Positions 47,010 through 58,988 of a stretch of DNA of 64,000 nt are shown in pieces. The notes under the pieces were generated by a model. It saw only the letters and a list, made by a program, of their open reading frames with translations. It was not told where the DNA came from and did not search any database. This DNA comes from Prunus persica (Eukaryota > Streptophyta > Magnoliopsida > Rosales > Rosaceae). The stretch spans positions 30,624,131 through 30,688,130 of the forward strand of contig NC_034009.1 in the NCBI RefSeq assembly GCF_000346465.2, written 5' to 3'. Position 1 is the first letter of the stretch, and each line of letters opens with the position of its first letter. Made by a program: the position numbers and the translations under genes.

Positions 47010-49571
47010 ATGGCCTGTTCGAGCCTCGCGAAGCTTAATGCGGCGTCGTCTCAGTGGATCGGCCAGCAGTCCTTCACTCAGCGCCACGGATCGTCCACCA
47101 GCCTCTCTACTCGCCGAGTCGCCGTCCCGATCCGAGCTAAGGCCTACACCGACGAACTCATCCTCACCGCTGTGCGTCCTCTCTTACCTTATTTCCAGTT
47201 CATCACTATACATACACAGATTTTGTTGTTGATTTCATCGCTGGTTAAAAGTTTGAATCTGATCATCACTTTTTATTAATCTGTTATTTTTTGATGTTTT
47301 GATTTGATTTTGTGTGTGGAGGATATGCATGTGTTTCAAGTTTATAAGTTTGAGATTTCACTGCTTTATCGAATTAAACTGTTTCTAACTCTCCGCTATG
47401 ATTTGGTTAATTAAATTGATTAATATGCTGGTTTGATCTTCGGACTAGTTGTATTTTATTTTTATTGTTTTCTCCGTCACAGCTTTAAAAGTTCTTAGCT
47501 CAAAGCCCATGTGACAGCATACTAAAACTGCAATTTTGCATAACATAACAACGGATATTTCTATGGAAAAAAAAAAAAAAGAACTGTGTGTTTCCATAGG
47601 AGTTTGTAGATTCAAGTCATCAGTGGCAAATTGTACTTTGTTTTTGTTTTAGTAAGCAATATATGTATACATACAATATGTATTTATGTCTGTGGAAAGC
47701 TTAATATCTTATTTCATTTTCTTTAACTGATTTTTGTTTCTTTTTGGATGTTATAGAAAACTATTGCATCTCCTGGCCGTGGTATACTTGCCATCGATGA
47801 ATCAAATGCAACTTGTGGAAAGAGGTTAGACTCTATTGGCTTGGACAATACCGAGGTTAACCGACAGGCTTACAGGCAACTTCTATTGACCACTCCTGGC
47901 CTAGGTGAATACATTTCAGGTGCCATTCTTTTTGAGGAAACACTTTACCAGTCAACAACAGATGGGAAGAAATTTGTGGACGTGTTGCGCGAGCAGAAAA
48001 TTGTACCCGGAATCAAAGTTGATAAGGTATGGTGCCGCTAGACCATATGTGTTCTATAGCTTGAGAAATTTCTAAGTACTTTGGTTGAGATCCCTAACTG
48101 TTATTGACGTGCTTCTTTGGTTGCCCTTGCAGGGTTTGGTTCCTCTACCAGGATCAAACAATGAATCTTGGTGCCAAGGCTTAGATGGATTGGCTTCCCG
48201 TTCTGCTGAGTACTACAAGCAAGGTGCTCGTTTTGCTAAATGGTAAGTCAATTAATATTTCTTGTGGACAACTGCTGTATAGAGTTTGTATTTTTGTCCA
48301 GTTGATCTATTCTATTAGACAGATAAATTTATCTGAGTGTCCTATCCTTGAAATGTGCAGGCGCACAGTTGTTAGCATTCCTTGTGGTCCTTCTGCTCTG
48401 GCTGTTAAGGAAGCTGCATGGGGACTAGCACGTTATGCTGCCATTTCTCAGGTATGTTCACCATTAGACAGCTATGTTCACCATTAGACAGCTATGTTCT
48501 TTGGATTTCCAATCAATGCCTACGGAGTACGGGTGTGATAATTTTACTGCTATCCTGAAAATAAAAGTAGTATTTTGCCTTTTTGTTTATAAAGTAGTTT
48601 AGCAATGAATTTGTAGGTATTTTTAAATTCTTTACCCGTTGGTCATTGGTATAAAACATACATGATTCATTGCTATGCCATTATGTGCAGGACAATGGTC
48701 TTGTGCCCATTGTAGAGCCTGAGATTCTTCTTGATGGGGACCACCCAATAGAAAGGACACTTGAAGTGGCAGAGAAGGTCTGGGCAGAAGTCTTCTGTTA
48801 CTTGGCTGAAAACAATGTGGTGTTTGAAGGAATCCTTCTTAAGCCTAGCATGGTAACCCCAGGGGCTGAACACAAGGAAAAGGCTTCTCCAGAGACCATT
48901 GCCAAACATACACTCACAGTGCTTAAAAGGAGAGTTCCTCCTGCAGTACCAGGAATCATGGTAAGATTACCTATCACTTTGTAGCAATTTTAACTATACT
49001 ATTCTTCTCTTATTATATAGAAGACTAATAGACACTTCTGTAAAACCTACTGAGATTTGTGGGAAAAATACTTTTAAGTAGCTATGTGTTCAGTCTCTAC
49101 AGAAAGCCTGTGCTCTGGTCGTTTTATAGAATACAAATATTTGTGGTCATTTATAGTTGCGAACAATACAACAATGTACTACTATTTATTCACTTTCTCT
49201 TCCCCATTAAAATATATTACAAGAATGTAGTACTCATGATATTTGTTCACCTTGATCCATGGGCTGATTGATATTTGCTCTCTTTGCTTCAGTTCTTGTC
49301 AGGAGGACAATCTGAAGCAGAAGCAACCCTGAACCTCAATGCAATGAACCAAAGCCCCAACCCATGGCATGTTTCCTTCTCGTATGCACGTGCTCTGCAG
49401 AACTCTGTGCTTAAGGCATGGCAAGGACATCCTGAGAACGTGGAAGCTGCACAAAGGGCACTGTTGGTCCGAGCAAAGGCAAACTCCTTGGCTCAGCTAG
49501 GAAGGTACTCTGCTGAGGGTGAGGATGAGGAAGCCAAGAAAGGAATGTTCGTCAAGGGCTATACTTACTAA
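47010..49571 (+). CDS. FBA3: Fructose-bisphosphate aldolase, class I, plastid (FBA3-like)
   Basis: Six exons close in phase for 393 residues: 47010-47171, 47757-48026, 48133-48242, 48361-48451, 48691-48960 and 49293-49571. The first ~43 residues form a serine-rich transit peptide ([20 protein letters not shown] up to VPIRAK). The aldolase barrel follows: [49 protein letters not shown]. Lys262 in GILLKPSM is the Schiff-base lysine, [10 protein letters not shown] binds phosphate, and the C-terminal GMFVKGYTY carries the catalytic tyrosine. It cleaves fructose-1,6-bisphosphate to two triose phosphates (and sedoheptulose-1,7-bisphosphate in plastids) in the Calvin cycle or plastid glycolysis. The sequence is closer to Arabidopsis FBA3 than FBA1/2 at the N-terminus (QWIGQQSF). 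No defect is seen. Confidence 0.95.
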
Positions 49572-50060
49572 GCCAGAGTCTGAGGCAGTTCATTCCTTCG
49601 GGAACTTGAAAAGGATGTAATTTACAGCATTTTTTTTTTGGTGTTAGCTATATATGCTGAGTAAAAGCTTTTTCATTTCTTTTTCCCCACTAGAAAGACT
49701 TGAGGGCTTGAATAAGACCGGTGAGAAAGGATGTGTTTTTCAAACTGTAACTTATGAAGGTGGGAGTAGTAGTAAAAGTATTCCTATTTATCAAAGTTAA
49801 TTTTCTTAAAGCACCTTGTGATTCTTGAGATTGTTTCTTGCTTTACCGTCGGTTTTTTTTTTTCGAGACATACTTCCTACTTCCTTTATTTTGTATTTAT
49901 CGAAGTTATGTTTAATTCATTGCTAGATTTTAGTTTTCAAGGCCGTAGCTTATTTGAAGGGATCTCATAATTCTCTCCTTTTTTCTTTTCTTTTCATTTT
50001 TGGTCAAATCTCATTCTGGTATGGTTTGAGATAGTTCCACAACCATATCCATTTCTTAGG

Positions 50061-50122
<62 letters not shown>

Positions 50123-50140
50123 AGAAGGTTAACCTGGAAT
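49572..50140. other. 3' UTR of the aldolase gene and spacer with a (CT)n tract
   Basis: Contains the aldolase 3' UTR. A long CT microsatellite at about 50065-50118 directly precedes the hAT-like element. No gene is seen. Confidence 0.5.
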
Positions 50141-51068
50141 CATAGTCTGAAATATCGATAATATCGGGGAAATATCGAGGATATTTCGATTTTTTTGAAT
50201 CACGGATATTTCGGAACATATCCATGTACATATCGTATAAATATCGACAATATCGACGATAATATCGGAAAATATTGATGTCGATAATTTCGCTCACATT
50301 TCAGCAATATTTTATCAAAATATCTGTGTAATATCGCTAAAATATCGAAAATATCGAAAATATCGATGTGAAGGAAAAAAAAAAAGTTTTAATATAAAAA
50401 AAAAAAAAAAGGGAAAAAGGGGAGAAAAAAGCACAAAGGGGATATGAACCTCTCCCATTTTACTCCTCCAACACCTTAAACACCATATCACTTATGTTTT
50501 TGTGATAATATGCTAAAATATTTATATTTATATGGGTGGTATGTTAACAATTACATGCAAAACTATTTTGGGGATTTATCATTTGATGACTACTCTTCAC
50601 AATACACTTACTCTACACATAGAGATGATGAAGATAGTGAAAAATTTGAATCTCGTAGGAACTCTATGTGGTACTAAGTCATTCATGTATTTTACCATGC
50701 AATGTATAAAGTGTAAAATATTATAGTAAATCATTATATATGAATGATTACAGTGTATTTAATCTTTTTTCATTAATTATTATATATTTTTTACACTCAT
50801 AGTGTTTGCCCGCTTGCTGTATAATCAACTTAAATTAGTTAAATCTATCATGCAATGCATTTCCTTCTAATTTTTTGTGATAAACTCATAGATAATTGAC
50901 TACATAGACATTCTCCAAAGTTTTAATAAAAATTTCCAAGTTTTTCTTACAATTTCCATGGTTTTTATTCAATTTTTATCGATATCGATAATATCCCGAT
51001 ATTTCCATCGAAATTTCCATATTTTTGGACTACCGATATTTCCGATATCATCGATATTTTAGACCTTG
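50141..51068. mobile_element. Non-autonomous hAT-like element
   Basis: A ~928-bp unit has ends CATAGTCTGAAATATCG and CGATATTTTAGACCTTG (inverse 14 of 17) and flanks CCTGGAAT (50133-50140) / CCTGGAAC (51069-51076), an 8-bp target duplication with one mismatch. Both ends carry many copies of AATATCG/CGATATT on both strands. These resemble subterminal transposase-binding repeats. The centre is AT-rich with no coding capacity. Confidence 0.7.
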
Positions 51069-51636
51069 CCTGGAACCATCCTTCAAGTTGACATACTTTT
51101 TCTATTTTACATTTGTTTGAACTTTGAAAAGATATGAAAAGATAATATACAGTATTTTGCTTTTTAGGGAGGGTGGAGATATATAGGTACTTTTTATAAA
51201 CTAAATCTAAAATAAAAATTTCTCCCACTTCACCAAAATAAAATTCAAATTCGCTCAATCTAAAATTATTTAAAAATGTCGGAAAGCTGGAAAAGCAATG
51301 GCATCAGTTCAGTTCGTATATGCCAGAGGCCCAGAGCATAAGATCCAGTTCGTAGCCCAAACGGAAGCGCTGACGTGCGCACTCAAAGTAAAATACTAAA
51401 CAAGCTCTCTTTTTGTCTTCTCTTCCGGAGTTCACCATTTCTTCCGGGAAACAAACACAAAGCTCATATTCCTCTGATCTCCAGACGACGCCATTCTGCT
51501 CTCACTTTGCATGCCCTCACCATCTCTAGCTTTTCTCTTTCTTCCATCTCCTTCTCTCCAATTCGCCGCCGCACCTTCACATCCCAAACCCATTGCCTTC
51601 AAACCCTCACCTTCACCCTCTCCCTCACTCCTCGCG

Positions 51637-54600
51637 ATGAAGGACCGGCCTCCTTCTTCGTACGGCGCCGTTTACGTTCCTCCGCACCATCGCCTCCGGT
51701 CAGTCATCACTAGCCCTAATTACAACTCTGCTGCTTCAATTGGCTCCAAGCTCCGTGAGAACCAGAGTGCTGCTCTGAACCGTCGGAGCACCAATGGTAC
51801 TCTGACTTACTACCAGACTCAGCAGCAGGAGCAGCTGCAGAAGCCCAAGTTGCAGCACAATTCTGCTTACGACGACGGCGTTTCTGAGGAAGGGTCCGAT
51901 CGCGAAGTTGAGTTGCCATCGCGTCCGGTGAGGTTTTATATGTATATGTGCATGCGTAAGGTTTTTAATCGGGGAATTCGTGGTGTGTTTACTCAGTTTG
52001 AAATGCTGATTAGGTTTCAGTTAGGGCTCAGCTTCTGAATTTTGAAGTGCAAGTCGGGCGTTTCACTTTAGGCTCTTAACTTGTTTGTTAATTGAGTCGG
52101 GCTCAGTTTACTAAGTCTTATGTGAAATGCTATGTCGATTTTTGATATGCGTTGCTTGCAATTGTTCGAAGTGGGTTTTATAATCGTTGAGGAATTAACC
52201 CCCTTACCTGGGACCTTTTTTTAGGTGTTTGACTTACGTGGTGTATAACTTCTCTTTGCTAGCTTAGTAGAGAATCTTCATTTACTTTCTTCTGTGTTGC
52301 TGTGAATTCATTCCTATCCATTTTCAGAGTCTCGCATATGTAAATGTTAATGGTATTTGTTTTTCTTAATAATGCAGACTCAGGGTGCTTCCCCGTCTGA
52401 TAACATTGATGATTGGAAACGGAAACTAACAATGCTGTTACGTGACAAGGAGAAGCAAGAGTTGGTTTCAAGGGAGAAAAAAGATAGACGTGATTTTGAG
52501 AAAATAGCTGCTTTGGCAAGCAGAATGGGGCTTTATAGGTATCTTTTGTTTTTGTGAGCATGTAAGTGTTTCAATAACTTCACAAAAGTCTAATTGTGAG
52601 AATTGTTGACAGCCATCTGTATGCAAAAGTTGCTGTCTTTAGTAAGGTCCCACTGCCAAACTACAGATTTGACCTCGATGACAGGCGCCCTCAGAGAGAG
52701 GTAATTCCTTATTGATTTGTTTCCTTGCAATGATGTTTCTGTGTAACATAATCTTAATTCATGCAAGACATACTGCGTTTGTTTCACTTTGAGTTCTAGT
52801 GCTAACAGTGCTTTTGTGGACAACACTCATTTCTTGCTTCCATGTGCTTCACCATCTCACTTGCTGTTTCTTAGACCTGATGATTTTTTTCAAATGCCCG
52901 AGTTCTTTTTAATTCATACTAGACGGTTCTTAAGTGATATGTATATATATTTCTTAATAAATTGAAAGGTGACCTTGCCCCTTGGGTTGCTGAGGAGAGT
53001 CGAGGGCTATCTTGGAGAATTTCTTTCTCAGAAGTCTAGGACGAGGGAAGGGCTTCCAGATGCTTCCTTTTCTAGATCAAACAGTAGTGGCAGCATTGCT
53101 ACTGATGAAGGGCTTTTTGAGCAACCAGAATCATTGGCGTCTAGTAAGGTTGTAATGGAAAAGATTCTTTGGCGGAGAAGCTTGCAGCTGCGTGATAAGC
53201 AACAAGCTTGGCAGGTTTGTCTTACCTTGGCAGATTCCTCAGCATGATTGGCATTCAGGTATCACTTATAAGATGAATCATGTTCTTTATTCTACGTATA
53301 TGTAATATTTTTCTAATTTTTTACAGGAATCTCCTGAAGGTAGAAAAATGCTGGAACTTCGGAGAAGTCTCCCTGCCTATAAAGAGAAGGATGCATTGTT
53401 GACTGCAATTTCACGGAATCAGGTTAGTCATTATTTATCATGAAAATTCAATTCCCCAGGTTATGCAAGATGTTATATCTGACTTTGGTCCTGGTTTTAC
53501 AATTTGGTTTGGTGTGTGTTGAGGGTCAGCTCATTTTCTCATGAGTGGCATAATCATTTTTGTTTTGTTTTCCACATTGTCGTTTTCAAAGTTAAGGTAG
53601 TAGATGTTGATACATGCTAATCATGCAATTATTTTTAATTCAAATATGCTAGCATGCCACTCGACAATAATTATTTTGGCACGTAGTGTTGAAAGCATGA
53701 GATGATAGCGTTTGATGAGCATAATTTTGTATGTGTAGGTTGTTATCATATCAGGTGAAACTGGCTGTGGCAAGACCACTCAAATTCCACAATTCATTCT
53801 AGAATCTGAGATAGAAGCTGTTCGTGGAGCTGTTTGTAGTATTATATGTACACAGCCTAGACGAATATCTGCTATGTCTGTTTCTGAAAGAGTTGCTTCA
53901 GAGAGAGGGGAGAAATTGGGTGAATCAGTGAGTTTTCCTCAATTTGCTTGGGATATTTGATCAAATTATTACCTTCTAAGGTTATTTAAAAAAGACCTTT
54001 TCCTTGCATTTCTTCGTTCTTAGGTTGGGTATAAGGTTCGGTTAGAGGGTATGAAAGGGAGGGACACTCGCCTTCTCTTTTGCACCACTGGCATTTTGTT
54101 GAGAAGATTACTGGTTGATAGAAATTTGAAAGGTGTAACTCATGTGATTGTTGATGAAATTCATGAACGTGGAATGAATGAAGGTAATTTAGCACTAGAT
54201 TGAGGCTTTAATTTTGGATGATAGAGTGTGATATCTCACTGTAATCATTTGATGCCAGATTTTCTGCTTATTGTTCTCAAGGATCTCCTACCTCGTCGAC
54301 CAGAACTGAGGCTGATTCTGATGAGCGCAACCCTAGATTCTGAGCTTTTCTCATCCTACTTTGGTAGGGCTCAGATAATTCATGTTCCAGTAAGTTAAAA
54401 AAAAAATGTCGTAAGTAGCAATTTCTCCATCCAGAGATGTGTATTTCTGTTAAGAATTTGTGTGTTTTCTCTTGTATTGGAGGGATGTTATGTATTGATG
54501 TGTATTTCCTTCTGTTTCCTGAGCGAATTATGTATTAACTTATTAATGCAAGTTGCAGAGGATAGGTAATAATGGTCTGAGATGGTTTTCTACTTTTGTT

Positions 54601-57600
54601 TTTCCCCTCCAATTTAGGGTTTTACATATCCAGTTCGAACTCATTTTCTGGAGGATGTTCTGGAAATTACGGGCTGCAGATTAACGCCATACAATCAGAT
54701 TGATGATTATGGTCAAGAAAAGATGTGGAAAATGAGCAAACAGGCACCAAGAAAGAGGAAAAGCCAAATTGCATCTGTTGTTGAGGTATACAAGCTATTG
54801 CGTAAACGCTTTTGTCCTTTTCCATTTCCTGGATCTTATCATTTTTGCCCTCTTGGAATGTATTCAGGATGCACTTAAAGCAGCCGATTTTAATGGGTAT
54901 GGTCCCCAGACTCAGGAATCTCTAGCATGTTGGAATCCTGATTGTATCGGTTTTAATCTCATAGAGTATCTTTTGTGCAATATCTGTGAGAGTGAAAGGC
55001 CTGGTGCTATTCTAGTTTTTATGACTGGATGGGATGACATCAACTCTCTGAAGGAAAAGTTACATGCCAATCCTCTCTTAGGTGATTCAAGCCGAGTCTT
55101 GTTGCTAGCATGCCATGGTTCTATGGCAAGTTCTGAGCAGGTAAGTTTTTAATGCCCTGATTATTGTACAATGGATAGCATAATTTGTTTGCATACGCGT
55201 ATAGGATGCTGTTCTGCATATAATTGTGGTTAATGGTCAATCCATTATTTGATGCTGCCATAATTTGTCTTCACCTGAAGTAATCCATCCTTCATAGATG
55301 CTGCCATAGTTCTTTGTTATCTATGGTGAATGAAGGAGTTACTACTGAACCTACTTTCTAACCAATTTTTATATCGTGGTTTCTCCTATTTTTATTGTTT
55401 CCATGTTGACTGCATGCAGAGGTTAATATTTGATGAGCCTGAGGATGGAGTGAGGAAAATAGTGCTGGCTACTAATATTGCTGAGACAAGCATCACAATT
55501 AATGATGTTGTTTTTGTTCTTGATTGTGGAAAGGCAAAAGAGACTTCATATGACGCACTGAATAATACTCCTTGTTTGCTTCCTTCCTGGATTTCCAAGG
55601 TGTCTGCTCAACAAGTAAGAATGTGTTCTGGCTGAAGATTTTGGTCGCTTAGACAAAAACTATTATGAACTGGCAGTATATAAGTTATCTTTATTCAACT
55701 CAAGTTGTAGACCTACATTGTTGTGTGCATGCATGTGTGGTAGAATGAGTAGCAGAAAAAAAGTTTCTGAAGGCAACCCCATTTTTCTGGTATAAGAATA
55801 TATCCAATTAGCATTTAGCCTTTTCAATTCTTTTCAGAACTTTAGGGTTTGCTGTATAAACACCCAACAGAGGTTTTCCCTTTGTTTCCCTTTTAAGAGA
55901 CTAAGGAACGTGGGCTTTGACACTGGTCGTACTATGCCCGCACCTGATACTGCTCCCAATTGCTCATTCCATTCCTTCTTTTCAGAATATACCAAGATGG
56001 TGTGCCTGCTTAGTGTTCTCTAATTAGTGAAATAAAAACATGAATATAGAGAGGATTTACTAACATTTGTGTATGTTTTTGAGTTTTGAGATTGCTTGGT
56101 GCTTAATGTTCAGCTCATGTTAAGTTTCAGTCTGTTACGCTAATTGAATACATTTCTTTTTGCTTATTTATATTGTAGAGAAGAGGAAGAGCTGGACGTG
56201 TCCAGCCTGGGGAATGTTATCATCTCTATCCTAGATGTGTATATGACGCATTTGCAGAGTATCAATTGCCAGAAATTTTGAGAACGCCTCTGCAGTCTCT
56301 CTGTCTGCAAATAAAAAGTTTAAACCTCGGAAGCATTTCTGAGTTCTTATCTAGGGCTCTGCAGTCACCAGAGTTACTCGCGGTAACAGTCATTTTCACA
56401 TTTCTCAGCCCAATGTTATTAACTTAAATCTTCAATTGGACAATTTTTTATTGCTGAAAGGAACTTAGATTTCCATCAGGCTGATTTCGCCCCATATTAT
56501 TCCTCCTGAAACTGTTGTGATTTATTTGCAAATTTTGCTTTTTGGCTGCAATTCATATTTTGTTTCCTAATATCTTTCATAGGTGCAAAATGCCATAGAG
56601 TATTTAAAGATCATTGGGGCCTTAGATGAGAACGAGAATCTGACTGTTTTAGGTGGGAAGAGATATATTATTCTTTTAATATTTCAATTATGTATTGTGA
56701 TGCTTGCAACTCTTTGTAATGGCTGAGATGTTATCTTCTTAAAGCAATAAGCCTCATGCAATCTAAGTCACTTGACAGGACGCTATCTAACTATGCTTCC
56801 TGTGGAGCCAAAACTTGGAAAGATGCTCTTGGTAGGCGCCATCTTAAACTGCCTGGATCCAGTTTTAACTATTGTTTCTGGCCTTAGTGTCAGAGATCCT
56901 TTCCTAACACCATTTGACAAGAAAGATGTAAGTCAGCTCTCCGATTCTATTACATATTGGACTTATCATGCTCTTTGTTTCTTGGTTAGAACTCGGGGCA
57001 AAGAGTTGGACTGTTATTATTCCCCCAGAATTTGTGAGGGAGGAGCGAGTTTTGGAATTACGATATTTGTACTGTGGCCTTGTATCATTATCGTTAAATG
57101 CAATTTATGGTTATTATTTTATTTGTTTATCTTTGTAGCTTGCTGAGGCTGCAAAGTCACAGTTTTCACGAGATTATAGTGATCACCTTGCTCTTGTGCG
57201 GGCCTATGAGGGCTGGAAGGTTGCTGAAAGAGACTTTGCTGGATATGACTACTGCTGGAAGAACTTTCTTTCAGCACAATCGATGAAAGCTATTGATTCT
57301 CTTAGGAAGGAATTCTTCTCTTTGCTCAGAGATACTGATCTTGTTGATGCCAACACCACCACCCATAATGCATGGAGTTATGACGAGCATCTCATCCGTG
57401 CAGTTATTTGCTATGGCCTGTATCCTGGAATTTGCTCTGTTGTGGTAAGCATTAATTTGCTCTGGTGTTAATTAAGCTAAATATTTTCTGATTACTTTTC
57501 TAAATTCTTGATGCTGTCAATCTCCTCCATCTGTTGGATTCATGATTGTTATCTTGTGATGAATGCATGCCTTTTTAATCAAATTGGGAAGTAAAGTTAG

Positions 57601-58988
57601 CCACAAGGATGTAATTAAAAATGCTTATTGGCTAAAAATTGTGTCAGTGTTTGTTAGTGAGTTTGTTGTATATATATGCAGAACATGATTCATTTCTCTT
57701 TTATAATGCAGCACAATGAGAAGTCATTTCTGCTGAAAACTATGGAGGACGGTCAGGTGCTGCTATACTCGGTAAGCATTCTTGTTCATCACATTGAAGA
57801 AAAGATGTCCTTGCTTCTGTTTTAGTTTAATCTCATCTCATGTTCTTATCATTTGTCTAGAACTCTGTCAATGCTCGGGAACCTAAAATTCCATATCCAT
57901 GGCTGGTTTTCAATGAGAAGATAAAAGTGAACTCTGTTTTCCTACGGGATTCAACAGCTGTGTCTGACTCAATGCTCCTCCTATTTGGTGGAAGCTTTTC
58001 AAAAGGGACTTTAGTAAGTTTTTCATTTCTGGTGTTTGCTGACTGTGTCATGTTTTTTATTTGGGATTGCGGGAGTGGGCATACTGCTCTCTTATGTTGT
58101 TAGTGTTGTTTTTGCTTTCTGTTATTGCTGCTGTTCCTTATTTTTCTTCTTCTTATTTATTTGTTATGTACGAGTGATATAATGGGATTGAATTCCTGTT
58201 CTGGCAGGATGGACACTTGACAATGCTGGGAGGATATCTGGAGTTCTTCATGAAACCTGCTATAGCAGAACTGTATCTATGTTTAAAAGGGGAACTTGAT
58301 GAGTTAATTCAAACCAAAGTAAGTTAAACTACCAATGAACTTAGTTTATTTTAAGACTTAACCTGTTGGAAACCTGTAGTTTTTGTTCTTATAGTTTCTT
58401 TTTTATTTATGGGCCCCTTTCTACTTTACTTTCCCAGTTGCCCCTTGAAGTGAGTTTTGGATATATGTTCTCCTCTTGTTACCTCTATAGCTAATGTCAA
58501 TTATGGTGAACCTTGAACAGCTACTGAACCCCAGGATGGACACACACGCATTTCATGAACTCCTTTCTGCAGTGCGGTTGCTGCTCTCAGAGGATCAAGG
58601 AGAGGGTAGATTTGTATTTGGCCGTCAGGTCCTTACATCCTCAAAGCCATCTGTGTTGGCAGCACAGCCAGCCTCAACCTTGGTTTCAAGAACTGACAGT
58701 GGACCTGGGGGTGATAATTCTAAGAGTCAGCTCCAGACATTGCTCACAAGAGCTGGATATGCTGCACCCACCTACAAAACTAAGCAACTGAAGAACAGCC
58801 AGTTCCGAGCTACGGTAGAGTTTAACGGAATGGAAATTATGGGCCAGCCTTGTAATAACAAGAAGAGTGCAGAAAAAGATGCAGCAGCTGAGGCCATCCA
58901 GTGGCTGGTGAGTGGAACACAAATGGGCCACGGTTACATCAATCACATGTCAATGATGTTGAAGAAAAGCAAAAAGGACCATAATTAA
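51637..58988 (+). CDS. DExH-box ATP-dependent RNA helicase, DHX36-type
   Basis: Nineteen exons close in phase for 1172 residues: 51637-51927, 52378-52538, 52613-52700, 52969-53214, 53327-53422, 53739-53927, 54024-54183, 54259-54389, 54618-54785, 54868-55140, 55420-55614, 56179-56382, 56583-56652, 56779-56927, 57139-57444, 57712-57771, 57861-58013, 58208-58318 and 58521-58988. Walker A is GETGCGKT (300-307), the DEIH box is at 401-404, and [15 protein letters not shown] and QQRRGRAGR (motif VI) follow, then the HA2 and OB-fold domains and a C-terminal double-stranded-RNA-binding domain ([20 protein letters not shown] to [10 protein letters not shown]). The pattern matches plant DExH3/DExH5-like helicases, which unwind RNA or G-quadruplexes. 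The frame is open upstream to an ATG at 51511, adding 42 Ser/Pro-rich residues. [10 protein letters not shown] is the conserved start region. Confidence 0.92.

Noticed and set aside
56772..57146. Separate 124-codon ORF inside the helicase gene
   Set aside because: It is exon 14 read through its intron; the splice donor GTAAGT follows 56927 and the phases close with exon 15.
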